Below, in pieces: positions 17,441 through 25,714 of a DNA stretch of 64,000 nucleotides. Both the position numbers and the translations under genes were made by a program. Source of the DNA: Escherichia fergusonii ATCC 35469 (lineage in GTDB: Bacteria; Pseudomonadota; Gammaproteobacteria; Enterobacterales; Enterobacteriaceae); NCBI RefSeq assembly GCF_000026225.1, contig NC_011740.1, positions 1,054,001-1,118,000 on the forward strand, written 5' to 3'. Below the pieces are notes generated by a model that was not told the DNA's origin, ran no database searches, and was given only the letters and a program-made list of their open reading frames with translations. Positions within the stretch are counted from its first letter, which is position 1; each line of letters starts with the position of its first letter.

Positions 17441-18052
17441 ATGAAAAAAATTGCCATCACCTGTGCATTACTCTCAAGTTTAGTGGCGTCCAGTGTTTGG
17501 GCTGATGCCGCAAGCGATCTGAAAAGCCGTCTGGATAAAGTCAGCAGCTTCCACGCCAGTTTCACACAAAAAGTAACTGACGGTAGCGGCGCGGCGGTGC
17601 AGGAAGGTCAGGGCGATCTGTGGGTGAAACGTCCAAATTTATTCAACTGGCATATGACTCAACCTGATGAAAGCATTCTGGTTTCTGACGGTAAAACACT
17701 GTGGTTCTATAACCCGTTCGTTGAGCAAGCTACGGCAACCTGGCTGAAAGATGCCACCGGTAATACGCCGTTTATGCTGATTGCCCGCAACCAGTCCAGC
17801 GACTGGCAGCAGTACAATATCAAACAGAATGGCGATGACTTTGTCCTGACGCCGAAAGCCAGCAATGGCAATCTGAAGCAGTTCACCATTAACGTGGGAC
17901 GTGATGGCACAATCCATCAGTTTAGCGCGGTGGAGCAGGACGATCAGCGCAGCAGTTATCAACTGAAATCTCAGCAAAATGGGGCTGTGGATGCAGCGAA
18001 ATTTACCTTCACCCCGCCGCAAGGCGTCACGGTAGATGATCAACGTAAGTAG
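17441..18052 (+). CDS. lolA: LolA, periplasmic lipoprotein carrier
   Basis: Of two adjacent ATGs (17438 and 17441) I use the second, which is 7 bases after GAGG; it gives 203 residues. A signal peptide of 21 residues ([21 protein letters not shown]) precedes the mature protein, which begins DAASDL. LolA takes outer-membrane lipoproteins from the LolCDE ABC transporter and carries them to LolB. The sequence is near-identical to E. coli. rarA follows after 10 bp and is likely co-transcribed. Confidence 0.97.
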
Positions 18053-18062
18053 AGGCACCTGA

Positions 18063-19406
18063 GTGAGCAATCTGTCGCTCGATTTTTCGGATAATACTTT
18101 TCAACCTCTGGCCGCGCGTATGCGGCCAGAAAATTTAGCACAGTATATCGGTCAGCAACATTTGCTGGCTGCGGGGAAGCCGTTGCCGCGTGCAATCGAA
18201 GCCGGGCATTTGCATTCGATGATTCTCTGGGGGCCACCGGGTACCGGCAAAACAACCCTCGCTGAAGTGATTGCCCGCTATGCGAACGCTGATGTGGAAC
18301 GTATTTCTGCCGTCACCTCTGGCGTGAAAGAGATTCGCGAGGCGATCGAGCGCGCCCGGCAAAACCGCAATGCAGGTCGCCGCACTATTCTTTTTGTTGA
18401 TGAAGTTCACCGTTTCAACAAAAGCCAGCAGGATGCATTTCTGCCACATATTGAAGACGGCACCATCACTTTTATTGGCGCAACCACTGAAAACCCGTCG
18501 TTTGAGCTTAATTCGGCACTGCTTTCCCGTGCCCGTGTCTATCTGTTGAAATCCCTGAGTACAGAGGATATTGAGCAAGTACTAACTCAGGCGATGGAAG
18601 ACAAAACCCGTGGCTATGGTGGTCAGGATATTGTTCTGCCAGATGAAACACGACGCGCCATTGCTGAACTGGTGAATGGCGACGCGCGCCGGGCGTTAAA
18701 TACGCTGGAAATGATGGCGGATATGGCCGAAGTCGATGATAGCGGTAAGCGGGTCCTGAAGCCTGAATTACTGACCGAAATCGCCGGTGAACGTAGCGCC
18801 CGTTTTGATAACAAAGGCGATCGCTTTTACGATCTCATTTCCGCGCTGCATAAATCGGTGCGGGGTAGCGCACCTGATGCAGCTCTCTACTGGTATGCAC
18901 GCATTATTACCGCCGGGGGCGATCCGTTATATGTCGCGCGCCGTTGCCTGGCGATAGCGTCTGAAGATGTTGGCAATGCCGACCCACGCGCGATGCAGGT
19001 GGCAATAGCAGCCTGGGATTGCTTTACCCGCGTTGGCCCGGCAGAAGGTGAACGCGCCATTGCTCAGGCGATTGTTTACCTGGCCTGCGCGCCAAAAAGC
19101 AACGCTGTCTATACCGCGTTTAAAGCCGCGCTGGCCGATGCTCGCGAACGTCCGGATTATGACGTACCGGTTCATTTGCGCAATGCGCCGACCAAACTGA
19201 TGAAGGAAATGGGCTACGGTCAGGAATATCGTTATGCTCATGATGAAGCAAACGCTTATGCTGCCGGTGAGGTTTACTTCCCGCCGGAAATAGCACAAAC
19301 ACGCTATTATTTCCCGACAAACAGGGGCCTTGAAGGCAAGATTGGCGAAAAGCTCGCCTGGCTGGCTGAACAGGATCAAAATAGCCCCATAAAACGCTAC
19401 CGTTAA
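18063..19406 (+). CDS. rarA: RarA (MgsA), replication-associated recombination ATPase
   Basis: The start is GTG, 10 bp after lolA. The 447 residues hold a AAA+ clamp-loader-like ATPase with Walker A GPPGTGKT at 57-64 and Walker [11 protein letters not shown], followed by the tetramerisation domain of the MgsA/WRNIP1 family. It acts at stalled forks, interacts with SSB and unwinds DNA ends. Full length and essentially identical to E. coli. Confidence 0.97.
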
Positions 19407-19496
19407 TGTTATCGTTGCGGTAATGTTGTTACTGTTTCTCTGTGGCCGCAGGCTGTGGCCACATCTCCCATTTAATTCGATAAGCACAGGATAAGC

Positions 19497-20789
19497 ATGC
19501 TCGATCCCAATCTGCTGCGTAATGAGCCAGACGCAGTCGCTGAAAAACTGGCACGCCGGGGCTTTAAGCTGGATGTAGATAAGTTGGGCGCTCTTGAGGA
19601 GCGTCGTAAAGTATTGCAGGTCAAAACGGAAAACCTGCAAGCGGAGCGTAACTCCCGATCGAAATCCATTGGCCAGGCGAAAGCGCGGGGGGAAGATATC
19701 GAGCCTTTACGTCTGGAAGTGAACAAACTGGGCGAAGAGCTGGATGCAGCAAAAGCCGAGCTGGATGCTTTACAGGCTGAAATTCGCGATATCGCGCTGA
19801 CAATCCCTAACCTGCCTGCAGATGAAGTGCCGGTAGGTAAAGATGAAAATGACAACGTTGAAGTCAGCCGCTGGGGTACCCCGCGTGAGTTTGACTTCGA
19901 AGTTCGTGACCACGTGACGCTGGGTGAAATGCACTCTGGCCTGGACTTTGCAGCCGCAGTTAAGCTGACCGGTTCGCGCTTTGTGGTGATGAAAGGGCAG
20001 ATTGCTCGTATGCACCGCGCACTGGCGCAGTTTATGCTAGATCTGCATACCGAACAGCACGGTTATAGTGAAAACTATGTTCCGTATCTGGTTAACCAGG
20101 ACACGCTGTACGGTACAGGGCAGTTGCCGAAGTTTGCTGGCGATCTGTTCCATACTCGTCCGCTGGAAGAAGAAGCAGATACCAGTAACTACGCACTGAT
20201 CCCAACGGCAGAAGTTCCGCTGACTAACCTGGTACGCGGTGAAATCATTGATGAAGATGATCTGCCAATTAAGATGACCGCCCACACCCCATGCTTCCGT
20301 TCTGAAGCCGGTTCATATGGTCGTGACACCCGTGGTCTGATCCGTATGCACCAGTTCGACAAAGTTGAAATGGTGCAGATCGTTCGCCCGGAAGACTCAA
20401 TGGCGGCGCTGGAAGAGATGACCGGTCATGCGGAAAAAGTCCTGCAGTTGCTGGGCCTGCCGTACCGTAAAATCATTCTTTGCACCGGCGACATGGGCTT
20501 TGGCGCTTGCAAAACTTACGACCTGGAAGTATGGATCCCGGCACAGAACACCTACCGCGAGATCTCTTCCTGCTCCAACGTTTGGGATTTCCAGGCGCGT
20601 CGTATGCAGGCACGTTGCCGTAGCAAGTCGGACAAGAAAACCCGTCTGGTTCATACCCTGAACGGTTCTGGTCTGGCTGTTGGTCGTACGCTGGTTGCGG
20701 TAATGGAAAACTATCAGCAGGCTGATGGTCGTATCGAAGTACCGGAAGTTTTACGCCCGTACATGAACGGCCTTGAATATATCGGTTAA
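19497..20789 (+). CDS. serS: Seryl-tRNA synthetase
   Basis: 430 residues of a class II synthetase. The N-terminal coiled-coil arm (about 30-100) binds the long variable arm of tRNA-Ser; the catalytic core contains motif 2 (FRSEAGSYGRDTRGLIRMHQF region) and motif 3 near GSGLAVGRTLVA. It charges all serine tRNAs, including the serW product encoded in this window, and tRNA-Sec. A very stable terminator follows. Confidence 0.99.
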   Translation: MLDPNLLRNEPDAVAEKLARRGFKLDVDKLGALEERRKVLQVKTENLQAERNSRSKSIGQAKARGEDIEPLRLEVNKLGEELDAAKAELDALQAEIRDIALTIPNLPADEVPVGKDENDNVEVSRWGTPREFDFEVRDHVTLGEMHSGLDFAAAVKLTGSRFVVMKGQIARMHRALAQFMLDLHTEQHGYSENYVPYLVNQDTLYGTGQLPKFAGDLFHTRPLEEEADTSNYALIPTAEVPLTNLVRGEIIDEDDLPIKMTAHTPCFRSEAGSYGRDTRGLIRMHQFDKVEMVQIVRPEDSMAALEEMTGHAEKVLQLLGLPYRKIILCTGDMGFGACKTYDLEVWIPAQNTYREISSCSNVWDFQARRMQARCRSKSDKKTRLVHTLNGSGLAVGRTLVAVMENYQQADGRIEVPEVLRPYMNGLEYIG

Positions 20790-20810
20790 TTAACAACTAA
20801 CGCTGATCTG

Positions 20811-20848
20811 AAAGCTGGTTACTTGCAAGGAAGTAACCAGCTTTTTTT
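20811..20848 (+). terminator. serS: serS terminator
   Basis: A 14-bp perfect stem (20811-20824 with 20831-20844) has a 6-base loop and a run of T to 20848. The last bases of the T run are part of the ycaC stop codon on the other strand, so serS and ycaC now converge directly here. Confidence 0.93.
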
Positions 20849-21473
20849 ATTTCTGTTTCGTTAAGGTGTCGTAACTCGTCATCAGATTACGATAGTCAGG
20901 AATATGATTTGAGAACAGTGTCGCCAGCCCCTCAATATCGTTTCTCCAGTCGCGGTGCAACTCGCAGGCGACGCCAAACCATGTCATTAATTGCGCTCCT
21001 GCTTGCGACATACGATCCCATGCCGAATGGCGTGTGATCTCGTTAAATGTGCCTGAAGCATCAGTCACCACGAAGACATCAAAACCTTCTTCTATGGCTG
21101 AAAGTGCCGGGAAAGCAACACATACTTCAGTTACTACACCTGCAATGATCAACTGCTTTTTACCCGTAGCTTTTACGGCTTTGACAAAATCTTCATTATC
21201 CCAGGCATTGATATTGCCAGGACGGGCAATATAAGGCGCATCCGGGAACTGTGCCTTAAGTTCGGGAACCAGTGGACCATTGGGACCTGTTTCGAAACTG
21301 GTAGTGAGAATGGTGGGGAGTTTGAAATATTTTGCTAAATCGCCTAATGCCAGAACATTATTTTTGAATTTGTCAGGCTCAATATCCCTGACAAGTGACA
21401 ATAATCCAGCTTGATGATCAACTAATAGTACCGCAGCGTCATTTTTATCGAGACGAACATAGGGCCTGGTCAT
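20847..21473 (-). CDS. ycaC: YcaC, isochorismatase-like cysteine hydrolase
   Basis: 208 residues with the isochorismatase fold. The likely catalytic residues are D19, a lysine near 105 and C118 in VVTEVCVAF. E. coli YcaC crystallises as an octamer or larger; its substrate is unknown. In K-12 the dmsABC operon separates serS from ycaC; here only 57 bp do. The protein itself is intact and very close to K-12. Confidence 0.93.
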   Translation of the reverse strand: MTRPYVRLDKNDAAVLLVDHQAGLLSLVRDIEPDKFKNNVLALGDLAKYFKLPTILTTSFETGPNGPLVPELKAQFPDAPYIARPGNINAWDNEDFVKAVKATGKKQLIIAGVVTEVCVAFPALSAIEEGFDVFVVTDASGTFNEITRHSAWDRMSQAGAQLMTWFGVACELHRDWRNDIEGLATLFSNHIPDYRNLMTSYDTLTKQK

Positions 21474-21785
21474 TCATTTCTCCTGTAAGAGTTTGCCTGT
21501 CACCTGAAATATTTCAGGTGACTTGTTTTCATCAAAAAGCATAGACGGGAAAATAGGTGTTGCTGCCTCGATGAAATTTTTCGACTGTACGAAACGTAAG
21601 GACGTTGAGATAGATCAAATAAAACAATTACCTGAATTCATAGTTACCATGACTTTTTGTTTTAAGAATCAGAATTACAAATCGAAACCGTAAAAAATGC
21701 GCTTTGCTAATATTTCGATGATTGACATTGGTTTTAGCAGTGGCATGATGCGCATGAAATTTGAAATTCCTCACGGTTTTTATCC
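21474..21785. promoter_or_regulatory. Divergent ycaC/ycaD intergenic region
   Basis: 312 bp, AT-rich, no gene. TTGAGATAGATCAA at 21605-21618 differs by one base from the FNR consensus TTGAT-N4-ATCAA. It may make ycaC or ycaD oxygen-responsive, but one near-match in AT-rich DNA is weak evidence. Confidence 0.4.
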
Positions 21786-22934
21786 ATGTCTATCTATACC
21801 CGGCCTGTCATGCTTTTGCTGTCTGGCCTGCTTTTGTTGACCCTGGCGATAGCGGTATTGAACACGCTTGTACCGCTATGGCTTGCTCATGAACATCTAC
21901 CGACATGGCAGGTTGGTATGGTCAGCTCATCTTATTTCACTGGTAATCTGGTGGGCACATTGTTGACAGGGTATTTGATCAAACGCCTCGGATTTAACCG
22001 TAGTTACTACCTTGCATCTTTGGTTTTTGCTGCGGGATGTCTGGGCCTGGGCTTAATGATTGGCTTCTGGAGTTGGATGGCCTGGCGTTTTGTTGCGGGC
22101 GTTGGTTGTGCCATGATTTGGGTGGTGGTTGAAAGCGCTCTGATGTGCAGTGGTACATCGCGCAATCGTGGCCGTCTGCTCGCTGCATATATGATGATCT
22201 ATTATGTGGGAACGTTTCTGGGGCAGTTGCTGGTTAGTAAAGTTTCTACCGAACTAATGAATGTTTTGCCCTGGGTTACAGCTCTGATTCTGGCTGGAAT
22301 TCTGCCTCTGTTATTTACTCGTATCCTGAGTCAGCAAACTGAATCTCGGAAAACAACATCTATTACCTCAATGCTGAAACTACGCCAGGCGCGATTAGGT
22401 GTTAATGGCTGTATTATTTCCGGCATAGTGCTTGGCTCTTTATACGGGTTGATGCCACTTTATCTGAACCATCAGGGAATTAGTAATTCCAACATTGGTT
22501 TTTGGATGGCGGTGTTAGTGAGTGCTGGAATTGTAGGACAGTGGCCAATTGGTCGCCTGGCTGATAAATTTGGCCGGTTGTTAGTTTTGCGTGTTCAGAT
22601 TTTTGTGGTGATTTTGGGAAGCATTGCCATGCTTACACATACAGCAATGGCTCCTGCATTATTTATCCTCGGCGCTGCTGGGTTTACACTTTACCCTGTC
22701 GCTATGGCCTGGTCTTGCGAAAAAGTTTCGCAAGACCAATTAGTTGCTATGAATCAGGCATTGCTTTTGAGTTACACAATCGGCAGTTTGCTGGGGCCGT
22801 CATTTACCGCGATGTTAATGCAGCATTATTCCGATAATCTGTTATTTATTATGATTGCCAGCGTATCATTTATTTACCTGCTCATGTTACTTCGTAATGC
22901 CAGACATACCTCAAATCCTGTGGCACACGTGTAA
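21786..22934 (+). CDS. ycaD: YcaD, MFS transporter of unknown substrate
   Basis: 382 residues with about 12 predicted membrane helices and the MFS loop motif GRLADKFGR between helices 8 and 9 region. E. coli YcaD belongs to the YcaD/YhjE group of uncharacterised MFS permeases. The sequence is recognisable but noticeably less conserved against K-12 than the flanking housekeeping genes (my recollection). A hairpin follows it. It has a ribosome site weakly matching consensus ahead of the ATG. Confidence 0.9.
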   Translation: MSIYTRPVMLLLSGLLLLTLAIAVLNTLVPLWLAHEHLPTWQVGMVSSSYFTGNLVGTLLTGYLIKRLGFNRSYYLASLVFAAGCLGLGLMIGFWSWMAWRFVAGVGCAMIWVVVESALMCSGTSRNRGRLLAAYMMIYYVGTFLGQLLVSKVSTELMNVLPWVTALILAGILPLLFTRILSQQTESRKTTSITSMLKLRQARLGVNGCIISGIVLGSLYGLMPLYLNHQGISNSNIGFWMAVLVSAGIVGQWPIGRLADKFGRLLVLRVQIFVVILGSIAMLTHTAMAPALFILGAAGFTLYPVAMAWSCEKVSQDQLVAMNQALLLSYTIGSLLGPSFTAMLMQHYSDNLLFIMIASVSFIYLLMLLRNARHTSNPVAHV

Positions 22935-22945
22935 GGTTAATCTGA

Positions 22946-22975
22946 CAGAGTATGATCATGATTTTTCATACTCTG
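22946..22975 (+). terminator. Hairpin after ycaD
   Basis: A 10-bp stem CAGAGTATGA/TCATACTCTG (22946-22955, 22966-22975) lies 12 bp past the ycaD stop. The following T-rich stretch is interrupted, so it is a plausible but not ideal terminator. Confidence 0.6.
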
Positions 22976-23141
22976 TATATGTATTTTCTCTTCGTAACTT
23001 GATTTATCTGAAGTTTTTTCTCTAAGAAATAAATTGTGCAGTAGGTTATATTTTTGCATTTCACTATTTCCGTCTCTTTCTTTTATCGCGCATAATCCCC
23101 GGATTTTCCAATAGCATTCAATTTTTAGCGAAGGATTGTTT

Positions 23142-24572
23142 ATGGCGCGTAATGGGCAGGAAAAACAGTTGCGATGGTACAATATTGCATTGATGTCATT
23201 TATTACAGTCTGGGGATTTGGCAATGTTGTTAATAATTATGCAAACCAGGGATTAGTGGTAGTTTTCTCATGGTTGTTTATATTTATCCTTTATTTTACT
23301 CCGTATGCTCTTATTGTCGGACAACTGGGTTCAACGTTTAAAGATGGGAAGGGCGGAGTTAGCACCTGGATTAAGCATACTATGGGGCCAGGACTGGCTT
23401 ATCTTGCCGCATGGACCTATTGGGTGGTGCATATTCCTTACCTGGCACAAAAACCTCAAACAATTCTGATTGCTCTTGGTTGGGCCGTGAAAGGTGACGG
23501 TTCACTAATTAAAGAATACTCGGTGGTAGTATTACAGGGGCTAACATTAGTGTTGTTTGTCTTCTTTATGTGGGTCGCATCGCGCGGTATGAAATCGCTG
23601 AAAACCGTCGGTTCGATTGCGGGAATCGCGATGTTTGTAATGTCGCTGTTATATGTGGCGATGGCAGTAGCTGCACCGGCTATAACTGAAGTTCATATTG
23701 CGACCACTAATATTACCTCGGAAACGTTTATTCCTCATATAGATTTCACCTACATAACGACTATTTCGATGTTAGTTTTTGCAGTGGGCGGTGCTGAGAA
23801 GATTTCTCCTTACGTTAATCAAACGTGTAATCCGGGAAAAGAGTTTCCAAAAGGGATGCTATGTTTAGCAGCAATGGTTGCGGTGTGTGCAATTCTGGGA
23901 TCGCTGGCGATGGGGATGATGTTTGACTCGCGGCATATTCCGGATGATTTAATGACCAATGGGCAATATTATGCCTTCCAGAAATTGGGAGAGTATTACA
24001 ATATGGGTAATTCCTTAATGGTCATTTACGCCATTGCTAATACCCTTGGGCATGTTGCTGCACTGGTATTCTCAATTGATGCGCCACTGAAAGTCTTACT
24101 AGGGGATGCAGACAGGAAATATATTCCTGCAAGATTGTGCCGTACAAATGATTCAGGAACACCAGTTAACGGGTATATTTTGACGCTGGTGTTAGTGGCG
24201 ATCCTGATAATGCTGCCAACGCTGGGTATTGGTGATATGAATAATCTCTACAAATGGTTGTTGAATCTTAACTCGGTAGTGATGCCACTGCGTTATTTGT
24301 GGGTGTTTGTTGCATTTATTGCAGTCGTTCGCCTGGCGCAGAAATATAAACCAGAGTATGTCTTTATTCGTAATAGATGGCTGGCGATGATCGTCGGGAT
24401 TTGGTGTTTTGCCTTTACCGCTTTTGCCTGTTTGACGGGGATCTTCCCGAAAATGGAAGCCTTCACTACCGAGTGGACTTTCCAGCTGGCGCTGAACATT
24501 GCAACGCCGTTTGTGCTGGTAGGATTAGGGCTGATATTCCCGTTGTTGGCGCGTAAAGCGAATAGTGAATAA
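23142..24572 (+). CDS. ycaM: YcaM, APC-family amino-acid transporter
   Basis: I start at the ATG at 23142, 6 bp after AAGGA; a TTG two codons earlier is less likely, and the K-12 annotation has a longer N-terminal extension I do not think is real. 476 residues with about 12 membrane helices and the glutamate:GABA antiporter-like APC fold (FITVWGFGNVVNNY, SIDAPLKVLLGD). The substrate is unknown. In K-12 ycaN and ycaK come next; here only a scrap of ycaN remains. Confidence 0.92.
   Translation: MARNGQEKQLRWYNIALMSFITVWGFGNVVNNYANQGLVVVFSWLFIFILYFTPYALIVGQLGSTFKDGKGGVSTWIKHTMGPGLAYLAAWTYWVVHIPYLAQKPQTILIALGWAVKGDGSLIKEYSVVVLQGLTLVLFVFFMWVASRGMKSLKTVGSIAGIAMFVMSLLYVAMAVAAPAITEVHIATTNITSETFIPHIDFTYITTISMLVFAVGGAEKISPYVNQTCNPGKEFPKGMLCLAAMVAVCAILGSLAMGMMFDSRHIPDDLMTNGQYYAFQKLGEYYNMGNSLMVIYAIANTLGHVAALVFSIDAPLKVLLGDADRKYIPARLCRTNDSGTPVNGYILTLVLVAILIMLPTLGIGDMNNLYKWLLNLNSVVMPLRYLWVFVAFIAVVRLAQKYKPEYVFIRNRWLAMIVGIWCFAFTAFACLTGIFPKMEAFTTEWTFQLALNIATPFVLVGLGLIFPLLARKANSE
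23346..23353 (+). other. KOPS octamer GGGAAGGG
   Basis: Exact GGGNAGGG on the + strand inside ycaM. Same polarity as the other three. Confidence 0.6.
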
Positions 24573-24590
24573 TCGTTGTGGTCAGTTCTG

Positions 24591-24719
24591 CTAAGTCGGG
24601 CAGAGCTGACCCGTTTTTACATAATCGAGAAATGCACGCAATCCGCAGGACATATACTGGCGGTTTGGGTAATAGATCTGGAAGCTATGCTGTAAGGGCG
24701 CAAGAAATAGAGCCCTGAA
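24591..24719 (-). pseudogene. ycaN: 3' remnant of a LysR-family regulator (ycaN)
   Basis: On the minus strand, an open segment ending at TAG (24591-24593) encodes about 42 residues with the classic C-terminal end of CrgA-type LysR proteins: FQIYYPNRQY, then GLRAFLDYVKTG. Read upstream, it meets an in-frame TAA at 24720-24722, and there is no start, DNA-binding domain or ribosome site. Position (after ycaM) and strand match K-12 ycaN. The rest of ycaN and all of ycaK are missing, so this is a deletion scar. It is too short for standard gene calling. Confidence 0.85.
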
Positions 24720-24742
24720 TTATTTATGCAGTGCGGAATAAC

Positions 24743-24772
24743 AAAGCGGCGACTCAATAAAGTTGCCGCTTT
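24743..24772 (-). terminator. pflA: pflA terminator
   Basis: A 12-bp stem with one mismatch (24743-24754 with 24761-24772) carries AAAGCGGC/GCCGCTTT arms and lies 9 bp past the pflA stop on the minus strand. Confidence 0.75.
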
Positions 24773-24781
24773 ACCGGAAAA

Positions 24782-25522
24782 TTAGAACATTACCTTATGG
24801 CCATATTGCTCAAGAATGCCTTTCACGCGTTCCATGGTCTCTTTTTTCGGTGGTTTCACGCCGTCGAGTTTGTACTCTTCACCCATTGCCACCCATTTGT
24901 GTTTGCCCAGCTCGTGGTAGGGGAGAAGCTCGATTTTCTCGACGTTGCCCATATCGCGGGTAAATTCACCCAGACGATGGGCAGAATCATCATCATCAGA
25001 CCAGCCTGGGACAACAACGTAGCGGATCCAAACCTTCACATTTTTGTTCGCCAGATATTTGGCGAACTCCAGCGTGCGGTGGTTGGAAACTCCAACCAGA
25101 TTTTGGTGGATCTCGTCGTTCATCTGTTTGAGATCGAGCATCACCAGGTCGGTTACTTCCAGCAGTTCATCAATCACCGGATCGTAACGACGAACAAAAC
25201 CGTTAGTGTCCAGACAGGTATGAATACCTTCTTTTTTGCAGGCGCGGAACCAGTCACGAACAAACTCGGCTTGCAGGATTGCCTCGCCGCCGGACGCGGT
25301 AACACCACCGCCAGATGCATTCATAAAGTGGCGATAGGTCACCACCTCTTTCATTAAATCTTCAACGGTAACTTCTTTACCACCATGCGTGTCCCAAGTG
25401 TCGCGGTTATGACAATACAGGCAGCGCATCAGGCAGCCCTGGAAAAAAGTAATAAAGCGAATACCTGGGCCGTCTACGGTTCCACAGGATTCAAAGGAGT
25501 GAATGCGACCAATAACTGACAT
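24782..25522 (-). CDS. pflA: Pyruvate formate-lyase activating enzyme (radical SAM)
   Basis: The ATG at 25522 gives 246 residues, identical in plan to E. coli PflA. The radical-SAM cluster motif CX3CX2C is at C30, C34 and C37. The enzyme uses S-adenosylmethionine and a 4Fe-4S cluster to place the glycyl radical on PflB under anaerobiosis. It is downstream of pflB with its own spacing of about 190 bp, and a terminator between the two lowers its expression relative to pflB. Confidence 0.98.
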   Translation of the reverse strand: MSVIGRIHSFESCGTVDGPGIRFITFFQGCLMRCLYCHNRDTWDTHGGKEVTVEDLMKEVVTYRHFMNASGGGVTASGGEAILQAEFVRDWFRACKKEGIHTCLDTNGFVRRYDPVIDELLEVTDLVMLDLKQMNDEIHQNLVGVSNHRTLEFAKYLANKNVKVWIRYVVVPGWSDDDDSAHRLGEFTRDMGNVEKIELLPYHELGKHKWVAMGEEYKLDGVKPPKKETMERVKGILEQYGHKVMF

Positions 25523-25649
25523 TGCGGTGTTTCTCCAGATGTGGCCCATCTGAGGCCGTGTTGGTGCGCAGCTCGAAGGCTACGTCGAGTCTGTTTTGGC
25601 AGTCACCTTAAAGTATAGATAGCTGACAAAAAAGGCTCACTGGTTAAAA

Positions 25650-25675
25650 AAAGGCCCCACTTTCGTGGAGCCTTT
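25650..25675 (-). terminator. pflB terminator / pflA attenuator
   Basis: An 11-bp stem with one mismatch (25650-25660 and 25665-25675, TTTC loop) is followed by a U run on the minus strand. It lies 39 bp after pflB and should pass only part of the focA-pflB transcripts on to pflA. Confidence 0.8.
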
Positions 25676-25714
25676 ATTGTACTCGTTTTACTGTACGATT
25701 TCAGCGAAAACCAA

